Shown here one piece after another: positions 7,694 through 16,044 of a stretch of DNA of 64,000 bases. The notes under the pieces were generated by a model. The model worked only from the letters and a program-made list of their open reading frames with translations, made no database searches and had not been told where the DNA came from. Within the stretch, counting starts at the first letter, position 1. Every line of letters begins with the position of its first letter. A program made the position numbers and the translations under genes. Source of the stretch: DAIMZI01 sp036734025 (GTDB lineage: Bacteria > Pseudomonadota > Alphaproteobacteria > Rhizobiales > Rhodomicrobiaceae); contig DAIMZI010000005.1 in assembly GCA_036734025.1 (NCBI GenBank), positions 62,001-126,000 on the forward strand, written 5' to 3'.

Positions 7694-8608
7694 GTGGCGC
7701 GCCGTTTCTTGATCGTACACAACCCGGATGCTGGAAAGCCGTCACGTCGGCTGCTGCATGACGTCATCACCAGGCTGAAGGCAAGCGGCGCTCAGGTTGA
7801 GCTGCGTGAGCCGAGTTGTATTACGGGCGCACGCAACATAGCCGCGGAAGCGGCGCAATCCGGGCTCTACACGGCTATCGTCGCCGCCGGCGGCGATAGC
7901 ACTATCCGCGGGGTTGCAGCGGCCTTGCGCAATACCAGCACGCCGCTGGGCATCATCCCCCTGGGCACCGGCAATGTCATGGCGCATGAGCTTGGGCTCA
8001 AGCGTCGCGCCGATTCCGTAGCCGCCTGCCTGCTATCGGGCCATACACGGCAGGCTTATGGCGCAATCGTCAACGGCGCGCCGTTTTTCCTCATGTGCGG
8101 TATCGGTATCGACGCTGAAGCGGTCACCAGTCTGAACCTCGCGCTCAAGCGGCGTATCGGCAAGCTGGCTTATGTGCCGCCGGTGGTGCTTGCGGTGCTT
8201 CGCCGCCAGCCGGTGTTGAGTGTGCGCGTCGATGGCACCGAGCATTCCGCCGCCTGGGTGGTCGTATGCAGCGCCCGCCATTATGCCGGCAGCTTCGTGC
8301 TGGCGCGCGATGCCAGCCTGTTCGAACCCGGCATCATAGTCATGATGTGCACTGCGCGCTCCCGCCTGGGCCTGATCGCTTCGATCCTTGCCATCGGGGT
8401 GGGGCGTCCGGACGCCGTGCCGTGGCTCTCGATGCTTGCGTGTCGAAATGTGCGAATTTCCTCTACAGAGCCGCTTGCGGTTCAGGTCGATGGCGAGGCG
8501 GCTGCCTCGATGCCTGTGGATATCATTGGAGATCAGCAGACAGTGCACATACTTGCGCCCGCTGCTGCAACCAGTATGGCAGACGAGAAAGCCAAGGCCG
8601 CAGCCTGA
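7694..8608 (+). CDS. Diacylglycerol/lipid kinase family protein (YegS/BmrU-like)
   Basis: A 304-residue DAGKc-fold kinase. The nucleotide-binding region has N-P-x-A-G-K near the N-terminus and P-L-G-T-G-N at 89-94. The usual GGDGT catalytic motif reads GGDST (66-70), a Ser in place of the second-to-last Gly. The rest of the fold is intact in length and order, so it is probably active, but the substitution sits in the ATP-binding loop. It starts with GTG at 7694, 31 bases after rpoH, and may be co-transcribed with it. The substrate (diacylglycerol, phosphatidylglycerol or sphingoid base) cannot be told. Confidence 0.8.
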   Translation: MARRFLIVHNPDAGKPSRRLLHDVITRLKASGAQVELREPSCITGARNIAAEAAQSGLYTAIVAAGGDSTIRGVAAALRNTSTPLGIIPLGTGNVMAHELGLKRRADSVAACLLSGHTRQAYGAIVNGAPFFLMCGIGIDAEAVTSLNLALKRRIGKLAYVPPVVLAVLRRQPVLSVRVDGTEHSAAWVVVCSARHYAGSFVLARDASLFEPGIIVMMCTARSRLGLIASILAIGVGRPDAVPWLSMLACRNVRISSTEPLAVQVDGEAAASMPVDIIGDQQTVHILAPAAATSMADEKAKAAA

Positions 8609-8691
8609 GGCACGTTCTGCGCGACAAACTGCTTGCGCCCGCGCAAGACCAAGGCCGCGCATCGGCGTAAGGCGGCCCGCGTGACGCCTTG

Positions 8692-8707
8692 TTAACAGTT
8701 TGTTAAC
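8692..8707 (+). promoter_or_regulatory. CtrA-type box (TTAA-N7-TTAAC)
   Basis: TTAA at 8692-8695, seven bases, TTAAC at 8703-8707: an exact match to the full CtrA binding consensus. It lies in the 413-base stretch without a large gene between the lipid kinase and the small ORF at 9022. That stretch otherwise holds only a weak 38-codon ORF (8749-8865). With the terminator at 9209 this box could define a short cell-cycle-regulated transcript. Confidence 0.6.
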
Positions 8708-9021
8708 TGCAATCCACAGAAAATCCGAATCGTGTTACATTGAATTTATGGCGGTGCTTGTCCTGGCATCAGGGCGCAGCTTGCCGCTCCATCGGAATTC
8801 CGACGCGCGCTTGATGCCGCTTCGGAAGGGTTGCCGCGGCGGACACGGAAGAACGCAGATTTGATTGATCACCATCTCGACGGCGAGCCGGGTGCACAAT
8901 CGGGAGGCGTCATCGTGGTTCTCGTGGCAGCGAAGGGGGAGGGACGGTGACGTTCCTCGATATCGTCGCGCCGGGCCGGATATCCGGACCCGTTGCGGCC
9001 TTTGCACAGATGGAGAGACCG

Positions 9022-9159
9022 ATGCCAATCACTCGAATGAAAGCATTCCACAAGCCTCATTCAGAGTATCTCGGTTATCATAGCAAGTTGCGTCGGCTGG
9101 ACACTCTCCACGAGTTTGATCTGATCCGTAAGGCCAAATATCTACATCCGCCGAGTTGA
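9022..9159 (+). CDS. Small basic protein, unrecognised
   Basis: A 45-residue reading frame, rich in K, R, H and L, with no membrane segment or signal peptide. GGAGAG lies five bases before the ATG at 9022. A longer in-frame version begins with GTG at 8947, also behind GGAGGG, giving 70 residues. It is followed by a classic intrinsic terminator and preceded by a CtrA-type box, so it sits in its own transcription unit. I do not recognise the family. The case for coding rests on ribosome site, promoter-type site and terminator, not on homology. Confidence 0.5.
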   Translation: MPITRMKAFHKPHSEYLGYHSKLRRLDTLHEFDLIRKAKYLHPPS

Positions 9160-9208
9160 CGCGGAACCATACCGGATTGCGATCAATTAGATCGTTGAGA
9201 ATGGAAAT

Positions 9209-9235
9209 CGGCTCCTTTGGAGCCGGTTTCTTTTT
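9209..9235 (+). terminator. Rho-independent terminator
   Basis: CGGCTCC-TTT-GGAGCCG (9209-9225), a perfect 7-bp stem with a 3-base loop, followed by GTTTCTTTTT. It ends the small unit that starts near 8700. The remaining 295 bases up to cysE show nothing I can support. Confidence 0.85.
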
Positions 9236-9530
9236 CCGGGGGCGGTTTCTTTTTCGCACGGCGCTCGCCAGACGGAGCTAAGCACGCAAAGACATGAGAC
9301 CGGCGCTCCTTGATCGGGGCGCGCATCAGCACGCTGTTATCCGCGCGCGACCTGGATTAGGATTGCGCAAGGCGCTTGGGATAACCACCTCAATGGCATC
9401 ATGGCTGTCCGCGCGCAATTTCTTGCCGCTGACGGGCGGCGGCAGCGCCGGGATCATGAACCGGCGCACGGCGTACCGGCTTGCGCCTTTCCGAGCAGCC
9501 GGGCCGATGAGTTCGCGCGAAAGGTTTGAA

Positions 9531-10385
9531 ATGAGCCAGCTATCATCGTCTGACCGCCGCGCCCCGCAACCGGCGCGGGACATTAAGCAGCACGATCCGA
9601 TCTGGAGCGACATCCGCGCCCAGGCCGAACATATTCGTACCGTCGAGCCGGAACTGGCCGGGTTCATGTTCTCCACGATCCTCAATCAGGCAAGTCTGGA
9701 GAGCGCCATATGCCACAGGCTGGCGGAGCGCCTGGGTCATCCCGATCTGTCGGCGTCGTCCATCCGGCAGACCTTTCTCAAGCTCGTGAGCGAACATCAA
9801 GAACTGGGCGAGGCCTTTCGCGCCGATCTGGCCGCCGTCGCTGATCGCGATCCGGCCTGCCGGCAGATCAGCGACCCGCTATTGCATTTCAAGGGTTTTC
9901 ACGCGCTTCAGACCTATCGTTTCGCACATGTCCTGTGGATGGAAGGGCGCACAGAACTGGCGCTTTATCTGCAAAGCCAGTCATCGCGTGTGTTTGCCAC
10001 CGACATTCACCCCAATGCGCGGATCGGCCGTGGCATCATGCTTGACCATGCGTCCGGTCTGGTGATCGGCGAGACAGCCGTTGTCGGCGATCAGACCTCC
10101 ATCCTGCATGCCGTCACGCTCGGCGGCAGCGGCAAGGAAAGCGGCGATCGCCACCCCAAGATCGGAGCGGGCGTGATGATCGGCGCTGGCGCCAAGATCC
10201 TCGGCAACATCACGGTGGGCGACTGCGCGCGCGTTGCTGCCGGCAGTGTCGTGCTGAAGGATGTGCCAGCGCGCACCACCGTGGCGGGTGTGCCGGCCAA
10301 GGTGGTGGGGCTGGCGGGCTGTCAGCAGCCCTCGCGCGAGATGAACCAGATGTTCGGCTCGATAGGCTCAGACATCGAGGAATGA
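9531..10385 (+). CDS. cysE: Serine O-acetyltransferase
   Basis: A 284-residue enzyme making O-acetylserine for cysteine synthesis. The N-terminal alpha-helical domain (about residues 20-150) is followed by a left-handed beta-helix of hexapeptide repeats (about 155-265). The catalytic pair is D158 (ATDIH) and H173 (LDHASG), with G-x-H-P-K-I-G further on; the C-terminal tail can bind cysteine synthase. The ATG at 9531 has AAAGG six bases upstream; an ATG at 9507 is possible, and the longer frame back to 9294 has no support. A DUF3126 gene follows, a frequent alphaproteobacterial pairing. Confidence 0.92.
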   Translation: MSQLSSSDRRAPQPARDIKQHDPIWSDIRAQAEHIRTVEPELAGFMFSTILNQASLESAICHRLAERLGHPDLSASSIRQTFLKLVSEHQELGEAFRADLAAVADRDPACRQISDPLLHFKGFHALQTYRFAHVLWMEGRTELALYLQSQSSRVFATDIHPNARIGRGIMLDHASGLVIGETAVVGDQTSILHAVTLGGSGKESGDRHPKIGAGVMIGAGAKILGNITVGDCARVAAGSVVLKDVPARTTVAGVPAKVVGLAGCQQPSREMNQMFGSIGSDIEE

Positions 10386-10520
10386 GGGTTCCCGGTGGTG
10401 GGTTTGCCCATCATGGGGTTGACCGCAAGCCTCGCGCTTTGTAGCCATGCCGTAAGCACCAAGGCTTATCCATCAGGGTAGCCAATCTTCGATCAGCGCG
10501 CAGCAAATGAAGGCATCGAC

Positions 10521-10730
10521 ATGACCCGTGAGGAAATCACGCGGCTGGAGACCTATCTCCGGCGTACACTGGAATGCGGCAAACTGGTCGTTCGCGCGCG
10601 CCCGAAGAAGGACGATTCGGCCGAGGTCTATATCGGCGACGAATTCATCGGCGTGCTTTACCGCGATGACGACGATGAGGATCTGTCCTACCAGTTCCAG
10701 ATGGCGATCCTGGAGATGGACCTCGAATAG
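10521..10730 (+). CDS. DUF3126 family protein
   Basis: A 69-residue protein matching the DUF3126 pattern: a short N-terminal helix (REEITRLETYLRR), a beta-strand region, a G-D-E-F-I-G-V-L-Y-R-D segment, then a run of acidic residues and an acidic C-terminus. It is typically found after cysE in Alphaproteobacteria, as here (135 bases). The function is not known. It converges with the hydrolase gene on the other strand, with only 26 bases between the stops. Confidence 0.8.
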   Translation: MTREEITRLETYLRRTLECGKLVVRARPKKDDSAEVYIGDEFIGVLYRDDDDEDLSYQFQMAILEMDLE

Positions 10731-10756
10731 CGCCCCGGCGCTGTCCTGCCGGCCTT

Positions 10757-11791
10757 TCACAGGCCAAGAAGCTGTTCGCCCCGACTGGGGCGCGAGCCGG
10801 GGATATAGGCATCGAACGCCGCCCAGAACTGTTCGCGCAGCGCGTTGCGCTCATGCAGGATCTCATGGCGTGCGCCGGGAATGAGCACATTCGAGCCCAT
10901 GCGCAGCCGGCTGGCAAAATTCTCGATGGCGCGCAGCGAGACAACCTCGTCACTGCCGGCCGCGACGATGAGCGTCGGCACCTTGACCGAGGGCGGAAAA
11001 TCGACCGAATTGATCAACTCCATCGACTGGCAGGCGGCATTATACCAGCCGATGGTCGGCGATCCGAGCGCCAGATGCGGCGCGGCGCGGATGATCTCCT
11101 GCGTGCGGGCAAAGCGCTGCGGGTCTGAAGTGAGGCAGTTGCTGTCGAAAGTCCGCTCGTCCCACGCCTGAGCGCCGCCTCCCGGCACGAAAAACGTGCC
11201 AAAGCCGCAAAGGGTGAGAAACTCGGCGGCCCGGCATGAAGCCGGGATACGGTTCTGACTTTCATCCAGCCTGATGAGCGGCGCCAGCAGAATGATTCGG
11301 TCGAACCAGCACATCAGCGAGCGTGTCGAGCGCAGCATCACGTTACCGCCCATCGAATGGGCCATCCCGTAATAGGGCGCGGGACAGTCGGGCAGCACGA
11401 TCTCGGCCATGAACTGTTCAAGGTCGGCGTCGAACTGCCGAAAATCGTCGATATGACCCTTGCGCGGATTGCCCAGCATCCGCGTCGAGCCGCCCTGGCC
11501 GCGAAAATCCTTGATGGCCACGGCGAAGCCGCGCCTGCGCAGATCCGATATCGTCTCGAAATATTTCTCGATGAATTCAGCGCGCCCGGTCAGGAGACAG
11601 ACGGTGCCGAGCTTTGTCGTCGCTGTCGGCCCCCAGGTCGCATAGCGCAGCCGAGCGCCGTCATGGGTCCGGAGATAGCCGGCATTGGCGCCTCCCGGCA
11701 CCGGGTTGCGCTGTGTCGCATAGAGAATTTGCGCTGGCTTCTCCACCTCACGCTTGAGCTTTCTGGGTCGCGTCTTGAGGGTCATCGCCAT
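10757..11791 (-). CDS. Alpha/beta hydrolase (PldB-like lysophospholipase)
   Basis: An alpha/beta-hydrolase of 344 residues with the nucleophile elbow A-H-S-M-G-G and an earlier D-F-R-G-Q-G-x-S motif, as in PldB/monoacylglycerol-lipase-like enzymes. The C-terminal G-A-R-H-E-I-L-H-E supplies the catalytic histidine. No signal peptide is seen, so it is probably cytoplasmic or membrane-peripheral. I chose the ATG at 11791 (GGTGA four bases upstream); an ATG at 11809 adds six residues. Upstream, CCGGGGC/GCCCCGG (11825-11846) can form a hairpin without a T tract. The true substrate is unknown. Confidence 0.8.
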   Translation of the reverse strand: MAMTLKTRPRKLKREVEKPAQILYATQRNPVPGGANAGYLRTHDGARLRYATWGPTATTKLGTVCLLTGRAEFIEKYFETISDLRRRGFAVAIKDFRGQGGSTRMLGNPRKGHIDDFRQFDADLEQFMAEIVLPDCPAPYYGMAHSMGGNVMLRSTRSLMCWFDRIILLAPLIRLDESQNRIPASCRAAEFLTLCGFGTFFVPGGGAQAWDERTFDSNCLTSDPQRFARTQEIIRAAPHLALGSPTIGWYNAACQSMELINSVDFPPSVKVPTLIVAAGSDEVVSLRAIENFASRLRMGSNVLIPGARHEILHERNALREQFWAAFDAYIPGSRPSRGEQLLGL

Positions 11792-11971
11792 CGGTTCACC
11801 GCCATGCAATGCTCGTCATAAGCACCGGGGCTGGGACTTGCCCCGGCGTGGTGAGCCTACATCAATGGCCGCGCCCCGTCAGGTGGCAATCATCAAGCGA
11901 TGAGCCGCCGTGAAGGCTTTTTCCATTCAGCCGGCTGTTCGCCTGATCATCGACCGGCCGGCGAGCAAGGC

Positions 11972-12352
11972 TCATTCGCACCAGGGTTTGCGCTTGCCGC
12001 CATTATAGGGACGAGCCAGGCCCTCGCTGACCATGATATCCGCCACATCGCGCCCGTCGATATAGAGCTTGGACAATGAACGCCCGTAGCGATCGCGCTT
12101 ACCGCTCTCCTGAATGACGGCATGACCGGTTTTCACCAGTTCCTCAAGGCGGCGGGCAGCGACAATGCCGAGCCGATGTTCGGCCTCACACCGTGCATGG
12201 TAGCCGGTTTCGGGTGTGTCGAAGCCGGTCAGCCGGTGGCTGGCACCGCCGAAGCGCACGGTATCTCCATCCACCACGACGATGGCAATGAGCGCATAGC
12301 AGAAAAGACGCAAGAAGGCGGCCACATGGCCGCTGAAGCCGGGGTAATGCAT
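11972..12352 (-). CDS. Secreted or membrane-anchored thermonuclease-family protein
   Basis: A 126-residue staphylococcal-nuclease-like (SNase) domain protein. It has D-G-D-T-V near the start of the OB-fold and the G-F-D-T-P-E-T segment. R-D-R-Y-G-R-S follows, and A-R-P-Y-N-G-G-K-R lies near the end, as in short thermonuclease proteins. The hydrophobic N-terminus (about residues 10-28) suggests a signal peptide or anchor. The ATG at 12352 is favoured by AAGGAGGTG about seven bases upstream; the frame is open further but without support. It would hydrolyse nucleic acid outside the cytoplasm. It stands between two other minus-strand genes. Confidence 0.75.
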   Translation of the reverse strand: MHYPGFSGHVAAFLRLFCYALIAIVVVDGDTVRFGGASHRLTGFDTPETGYHARCEAEHRLGIVAARRLEELVKTGHAVIQESGKRDRYGRSLSKLYIDGRDVADIMVSEGLARPYNGGKRKPWCE

Positions 12353-12453
12353 GAAACTGCACCTCCTTCGATGAATCGAATGGTCGATGCAGCCATTTGC
12401 GATTGATTCGCTGGGCGTGAACAAGGACGGGTGGCCGGCAAAGCGCCCTCAGC

Positions 12454-12990
12454 CTATCTCGGCCACAGGCGCTGAGCGCCGGGGCGCGCGGGTATGCGTT
12501 TGGCGTCGAGAATACGGCCCGAACAATTGTCGATGCGCAGCACGTAGCCAACACCGTTGGGTCGGCGGGCCTCAACGCGAAATTCATTGTCCTGCTTGCT
12601 GAGGGCACCGAAATCCCACCAGCCCTGAGCGCGCAGACGCTTGTGGATCTGGTCGGGCGATATGCAATCGGCCCGTCGGCGGATATGGGGCGCGACCAGC
12701 CCTTCGAACACCTTCGGCGCGCGTCGCCAGCGGCGCAACTCCCGGCGCAGACGCCGGCCGGGCTTGCTGCGGCGCAGGAAACGGCGCATCTGGCGCTGGA
12801 CATCAAATTGCGCGGGGATGACATCGCGTTGCGCTACGTCATACCCGATGCGCTGCAATTCGTTAGTGGGTGGGCGCGCTTGCGCACTTGAGCTGAGGGC
12901 GAATAACACGACCGGGCCGACAAGGAGCAGCCTGGCAACCGCCCACAGGGCTGAAGACACTCCATTCTTCGCCGGCTTCCCAATGCCCAT
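12454..12990 (-). CDS. Exported protein with a PepSY-like C-terminal domain, unknown function
   Basis: A 178-residue protein with a signal peptide (basic start, hydrophobic residues about 12-33, S-A-Q-A cleavage site). A strongly arginine-rich middle (about 60-95) is followed by a C-terminal region in which a predicted helix (D-Q-I-H-K-R-L-R) precedes strands ending Y-V-L-R-I-D and G-R-I-L-D-A. That last pattern resembles PepSY-type domains of alphaproteobacterial exported proteins. I chose the ATG at 12990; a GTG at 13023 would run into the divergent hsp20 promoter. No function can be assigned. Confidence 0.55.
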   Translation of the reverse strand: MGIGKPAKNGVSSALWAVARLLLVGPVVLFALSSSAQARPPTNELQRIGYDVAQRDVIPAQFDVQRQMRRFLRRSKPGRRLRRELRRWRRAPKVFEGLVAPHIRRRADCISPDQIHKRLRAQGWWDFGALSKQDNEFRVEARRPNGVGYVLRIDNCSGRILDAKRIPARPGAQRLWPR

Positions 12991-13007
12991 AGCAGTTGCA
13001 AGCACCC

Positions 13008-13035
13008 CTTGAATGGCTGACACGAATTTCTATGT
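13008..13035 (+). promoter_or_regulatory. RpoH-type heat-shock promoter of hsp20
   Basis: CTTGAA (13008-13013), a 16-base spacer and CTATGT (13030-13035) fit the alphaproteobacterial RpoH promoter pattern (CTTGAA-N16-CTATAT). It lies 82 bases before the hsp20 ATG. rpoH itself is in this window at 6781. Confidence 0.6.
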
Positions 13036-13117
13036 CATGAATGCGTAGGCCTTATGAAGGATACGCGTGCACATTGAAGTCTGTTCATCCACATGTCGCT
13101 CAATAGGAGGATATGGT

Positions 13118-13588
13118 ATGAGACGCTACGATTTCTCGCCGCTTTACAAATCCAGCATCGGATTTGACCACCTGGTTTCCATTCTCGATCAGCTTTCCGC
13201 TGCGGAGAGCGACAACGGCTACCCGCCCTATAACATAGAGAGGGTGGACGAGAACAATTATCGGATCAGCATGGCCGTTGCCGGCTTCAGCGAGACCGAC
13301 CTTGATATCGAAGTCAAGGAGGGCACCCTGCGCATAGCCGCGACAAAGGCAGGGGACACTGCTGACGGAGTGCGTCAATCGGTCTTCCTCCACCGCGGCA
13401 TCGCCTCGCGCAATTTCGAGCGCCGGTTCCGTCTTGCCGAGCATGTCGAAGTGACCGGTGCGCGCCTGGAGAACGGTTTGCTGCATGTCGATCTCAAGCG
13501 CGAACTTCCCGATGCGATGAAGCCGCGCAAGATCGAGATTTCCCGTGGCAAGAACCATGCGACCATCGAGGCGCGTGCTGAAGCCTGA
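13118..13588 (+). CDS. Small heat-shock protein, Hsp20/IbpA type
   Basis: A 156-residue Hsp20 with a central alpha-crystallin domain (about residues 38-130). It starts near P-P-Y-N-I-E-R and contains the family segment V-A-G-F, R-x-F-E-R-R-F-R-L and G-L-L-H-V-D-L. It is an ATP-independent holdase that binds unfolding proteins. The ATG at 13118 follows AGGAGG at eight bases; the frame is open upstream to 13067 but without a ribosome site. An RpoH-like promoter is 82 bases upstream and a likely terminator follows at 13638. Confidence 0.9.
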   Translation: MRRYDFSPLYKSSIGFDHLVSILDQLSAAESDNGYPPYNIERVDENNYRISMAVAGFSETDLDIEVKEGTLRIAATKAGDTADGVRQSVFLHRGIASRNFERRFRLAEHVEVTGARLENGLLHVDLKRELPDAMKPRKIEISRGKNHATIEARAEA

Positions 13589-13637
13589 AAACACGCAGCG
13601 CCTTCACGGCGCTTGACGGCGGACGAATGAACGCGGA

Positions 13638-13673
13638 GGCGGCGGCCTGATCGGGCCCCGCCTTTTTCCTTTT
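13638..13673 (+). terminator. Probable terminator after hsp20
   Basis: GGCGGCGGCC (13638-13647), a five-base loop and GGGCCCCGCC (13653-13662) form a GC-rich stem with two mismatches, followed by TTTTTCCTTTT. A second, T-less hairpin (AGCGCC/GGCGCT) lies just after the stop codon. Confidence 0.6.
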
Positions 13674-13774
13674 GCCCCCCGGTGGACGGCGCACGCGGTG
13701 AAGAGCGCCGCTCGCTAAGCCAGCCCACGCCATCATGTGCATGTGATCATCTGACCTCACAGGACCGGCCCGGC

Positions 13775-14176
13775 TCAAGACGTGCCGGTCTTGCCGATGA
13801 TGGCGGCCAACTTGTCGGCGGTGGCCGGTGTCAGTTCGACAGACTCGCCACAGCCGCACGCGCTCGTCTGGTTGGGATTGTTGAAGACGAAATGCGACGA
13901 CAGTTTTTCAACCTTGTAGTCCATCTCGGTTCCGAGCAGGAACATGACGGCCTGCGGCTCGATGAGAATTGTCACGCCCTTGTCTTCAACCACCTCATCG
14001 TGAGGGCCGGCGGCTTGCGCATAGCTCATGGTGTACTCCATGCCGGCGCAGCCGCCCTTGCTGACACCGATGCGCACGGCCGTGACGCCGTCTTCGCTGG
14101 CGGCCATGATCTGCTTGAGCCGCTGCGCAGCCGCGTCGCTCAGCGTCATGACCTTGAATTTTGATGCAAGTGACAT
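13775..14176 (-). CDS. sufA: Iron-sulfur cluster assembly protein SufA (A-type carrier)
   Basis: An A-type carrier of 133 residues that takes Fe-S clusters from the SufBCD scaffold to target proteins. The three ligand cysteines are C43 (G-G-C-A-G), C107 and C109 (A-C-G-C-G). I took the ATG at 14176, where the family N-terminus begins; an ATG at 14203 adds nine residues and neither start has a strong ribosome site. It is the last gene of the suf operon, 70 bases after sufT. Confidence 0.88.
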   Translation of the reverse strand: MSLASKFKVMTLSDAAAQRLKQIMAASEDGVTAVRIGVSKGGCAGMEYTMSYAQAAGPHDEVVEDKGVTILIEPQAVMFLLGTEMDYKVEKLSSHFVFNNPNQTSACGCGESVELTPATADKLAAIIGKTGTS

Positions 14177-14246
14177 TGTCAGTTTGTCCGTTTTGGTGTG
14201 CATCTCATTGATGTGAGCGCCGCCCGGCCTTATCGCAAGTGTGCCT

Positions 14247-14735
14247 TCAATACATTCCCATCGCCAGTTGCGCTTCTTCCGACATGCGCGTCATGTCCCA
14301 TGGCGGATCGAACGTGAGGGCCACCGAAACCCGGCTGACACCGGCGACCGTGCCCACCGCATTTTCCACCCATTTGGGCATCTCGCCGGCCACAGGACAG
14401 CCGGGCGCGGTTAGCGTCATGAGCACCTTGACCTCGCGGTCATCCTCGATCTCGACCCGGTAGATCAGGCCAAGCTCGTAGATATCGACCGGGATTTCCG
14501 GGTCATAGACCGATTTGAGTGCGGCGATGATGTCCGCGCCCATGCGCTCGAGTTCCTCTTGCGGGATGGCGGAAACCTGCTGGTCCGCTTCCGGCATGCC
14601 CGTACTCTCGCCGGGCAGATCCTGAGCGCTCGGCGCCTGCCCCGGCTGTTCGCCAGGCGGGGTCCAGCTCTCGGTTTCGCGTGGAAGCACCCAGCGATCG
14701 GTGTCGGGTGGGCGTTTCGTCGTGTCCTCGTTCAT
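14247..14735 (-). CDS. sufT: SufT family Fe-S cluster assembly protein (MIP18/DUF59)
   Basis: A 162-residue protein with a proline-rich, poorly ordered N-terminus (about 60 residues) and a C-terminal DUF59/MIP18 domain. The domain shows D-P-E-I-P-V-D-I-Y-E-L-G-L-I-Y and A-P-G-C-P-V-A-G-E, including its conserved cysteine. SufT-type proteins help in maturation of Fe-S proteins. The ATG at 14735 has GAGGAG six bases upstream. It lies 10 bases after sufS and before sufA, inside the suf operon. Confidence 0.87.
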   Translation of the reverse strand: MNEDTTKRPPDTDRWVLPRETESWTPPGEQPGQAPSAQDLPGESTGMPEADQQVSAIPQEELERMGADIIAALKSVYDPEIPVDIYELGLIYRVEIEDDREVKVLMTLTAPGCPVAGEMPKWVENAVGTVAGVSRVSVALTFDPPWDMTRMSEEAQLAMGMY

Positions 14736-14745
14736 TCGAAACTCC

Positions 14746-16014
14746 TCAGGCGAAGAAGTCTCTGGCCTTGCCAATGGCATCGGCCAGCTTGTCGACATCC
14801 TCACGCGTGTTGTAGATGGCAAATGACGCGCGGCAGGTCGATGTCACACCGAAGCGCGTCATGAGCTGCTCCGCGCAATGGTGGCCCGCGCGCACGGCCA
14901 CGCCCGAACGGTCCATGATCGTCGCCAGATCGTGGGCGTGTACGCCCGTCATCTCGAAGGATATGATCGCGCCCTTGTCCGGTGCGGTACCGATGAGCCG
15001 CAGCGAATTCATCGCCCCGAGCCGTTCATGCGCATAATCTCGCAAGTCCGCTTCATGCGCGCCAATCCTGTCCCGTCCCAAGGCTAGCATATATTCAAGG
15101 GCCGCTCCCAGACCAATCGCCTGGACGATCGGCGGGGTGCCGGCTTCGAACCTGTAAGGCGGCTTGCCGTAGGTGATGGTGTCGGTTGCAACCGACTCGA
15201 TCATCTCGCCGCCCCCCAGAAATGGCGGCATGGCCTCCAGATGCGCACGCTTGGCATAAAGCACGCCGATGCCGCTCGGCCCGTAGACCTTGTGGCCGGT
15301 GAAGACATAAAAGTCGCAATCGATGTCCTGCACATCGACATTAAGATGCACCGCGCCCTGACTGCCATCGACCAGAACCGGGATGCTGCGCTCATGGGCG
15401 ATGCGCACCACCTCTTTCACCGGCACGATGGTGCCGAGCACGTTGGACATGTGCGTGATGGCGACCATCTTGGTGCGCGGGCTCAAGGCGCGCTCGAACG
15501 CCTCCAGGCTGAACGAGCCGTCATCGCCGACCGGCACCCATTTGAGGACCGCGCCGCGCCGCTCGCGGTGAAAGTGCCAGGGCACGATGTTGGAGTGGTG
15601 CTCCATGATGGTGAGCACGATCTCGTCGCCTTCGCCGATCACCATTCCGCCGAACGAGGCCGCGACCAGATTGATCGCCTCGGTCGCGTTGCGCGTGAAG
15701 ATGATCTCGTCGCTGGAGCCAGCATTGAGAAAGCGCGCCGTGGTCTGGCGAGCCTTCTCATAATTGTCGGTCGCGACATTGCTCAGATAATGCAGGCCGC
15801 GATGGACATTGGCATATTCATGCGCATAGGCGGTCTGGATCGCATCGAGCACGGCTTTCGGCTTTTGCGCGGATGCGGCATTGTCGAGATAGACCAGCGG
15901 TTTACCGTAGACTTCGCGGTGCAGGATCGGGAAATCCTCGCGGACCTTGAGCGGGTCGAGCGGGTCGGTGTGGCGCGCGCTGTCGATCGTCCGTCTTGCC
16001 GTCATATGGTCCAT
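14746..16014 (-). CDS. sufS: Cysteine desulfurase SufS
   Basis: A 422-residue class V aminotransferase-fold enzyme (group II) that removes sulfur from cysteine for cluster assembly. The PLP lysine is K242 (T-G-H-K-V-Y-G-P) and the persulfide cysteine is C380 (R-A-G-H-H-C-A). It also has H-H-S-N-I-V-P-W, a SufS hallmark. The start at 16014 keeps a short N-terminal extension; ATG 16005 is an alternative. This operon carries a second desulfurase of the NifS/IscS kind next to iscR. No sufE gene is seen in the window. Confidence 0.92.
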   Translation of the reverse strand: MDHMTARRTIDSARHTDPLDPLKVREDFPILHREVYGKPLVYLDNAASAQKPKAVLDAIQTAYAHEYANVHRGLHYLSNVATDNYEKARQTTARFLNAGSSDEIIFTRNATEAINLVAASFGGMVIGEGDEIVLTIMEHHSNIVPWHFHRERRGAVLKWVPVGDDGSFSLEAFERALSPRTKMVAITHMSNVLGTIVPVKEVVRIAHERSIPVLVDGSQGAVHLNVDVQDIDCDFYVFTGHKVYGPSGIGVLYAKRAHLEAMPPFLGGGEMIESVATDTITYGKPPYRFEAGTPPIVQAIGLGAALEYMLALGRDRIGAHEADLRDYAHERLGAMNSLRLIGTAPDKGAIISFEMTGVHAHDLATIMDRSGVAVRAGHHCAEQLMTRFGVTSTCRASFAIYNTREDVDKLADAIGKARDFFA

Positions 16015-16044
16015 GGGTTGGTCTGCTTTCTTCAGGTTCCAGGT

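Noticed and set aside
11825..11846. CCGGGGC/GCCCCGG hairpin between the nuclease and hydrolase genes as a terminator
   Set aside because: The stem is perfect but there is no T tract on either strand.
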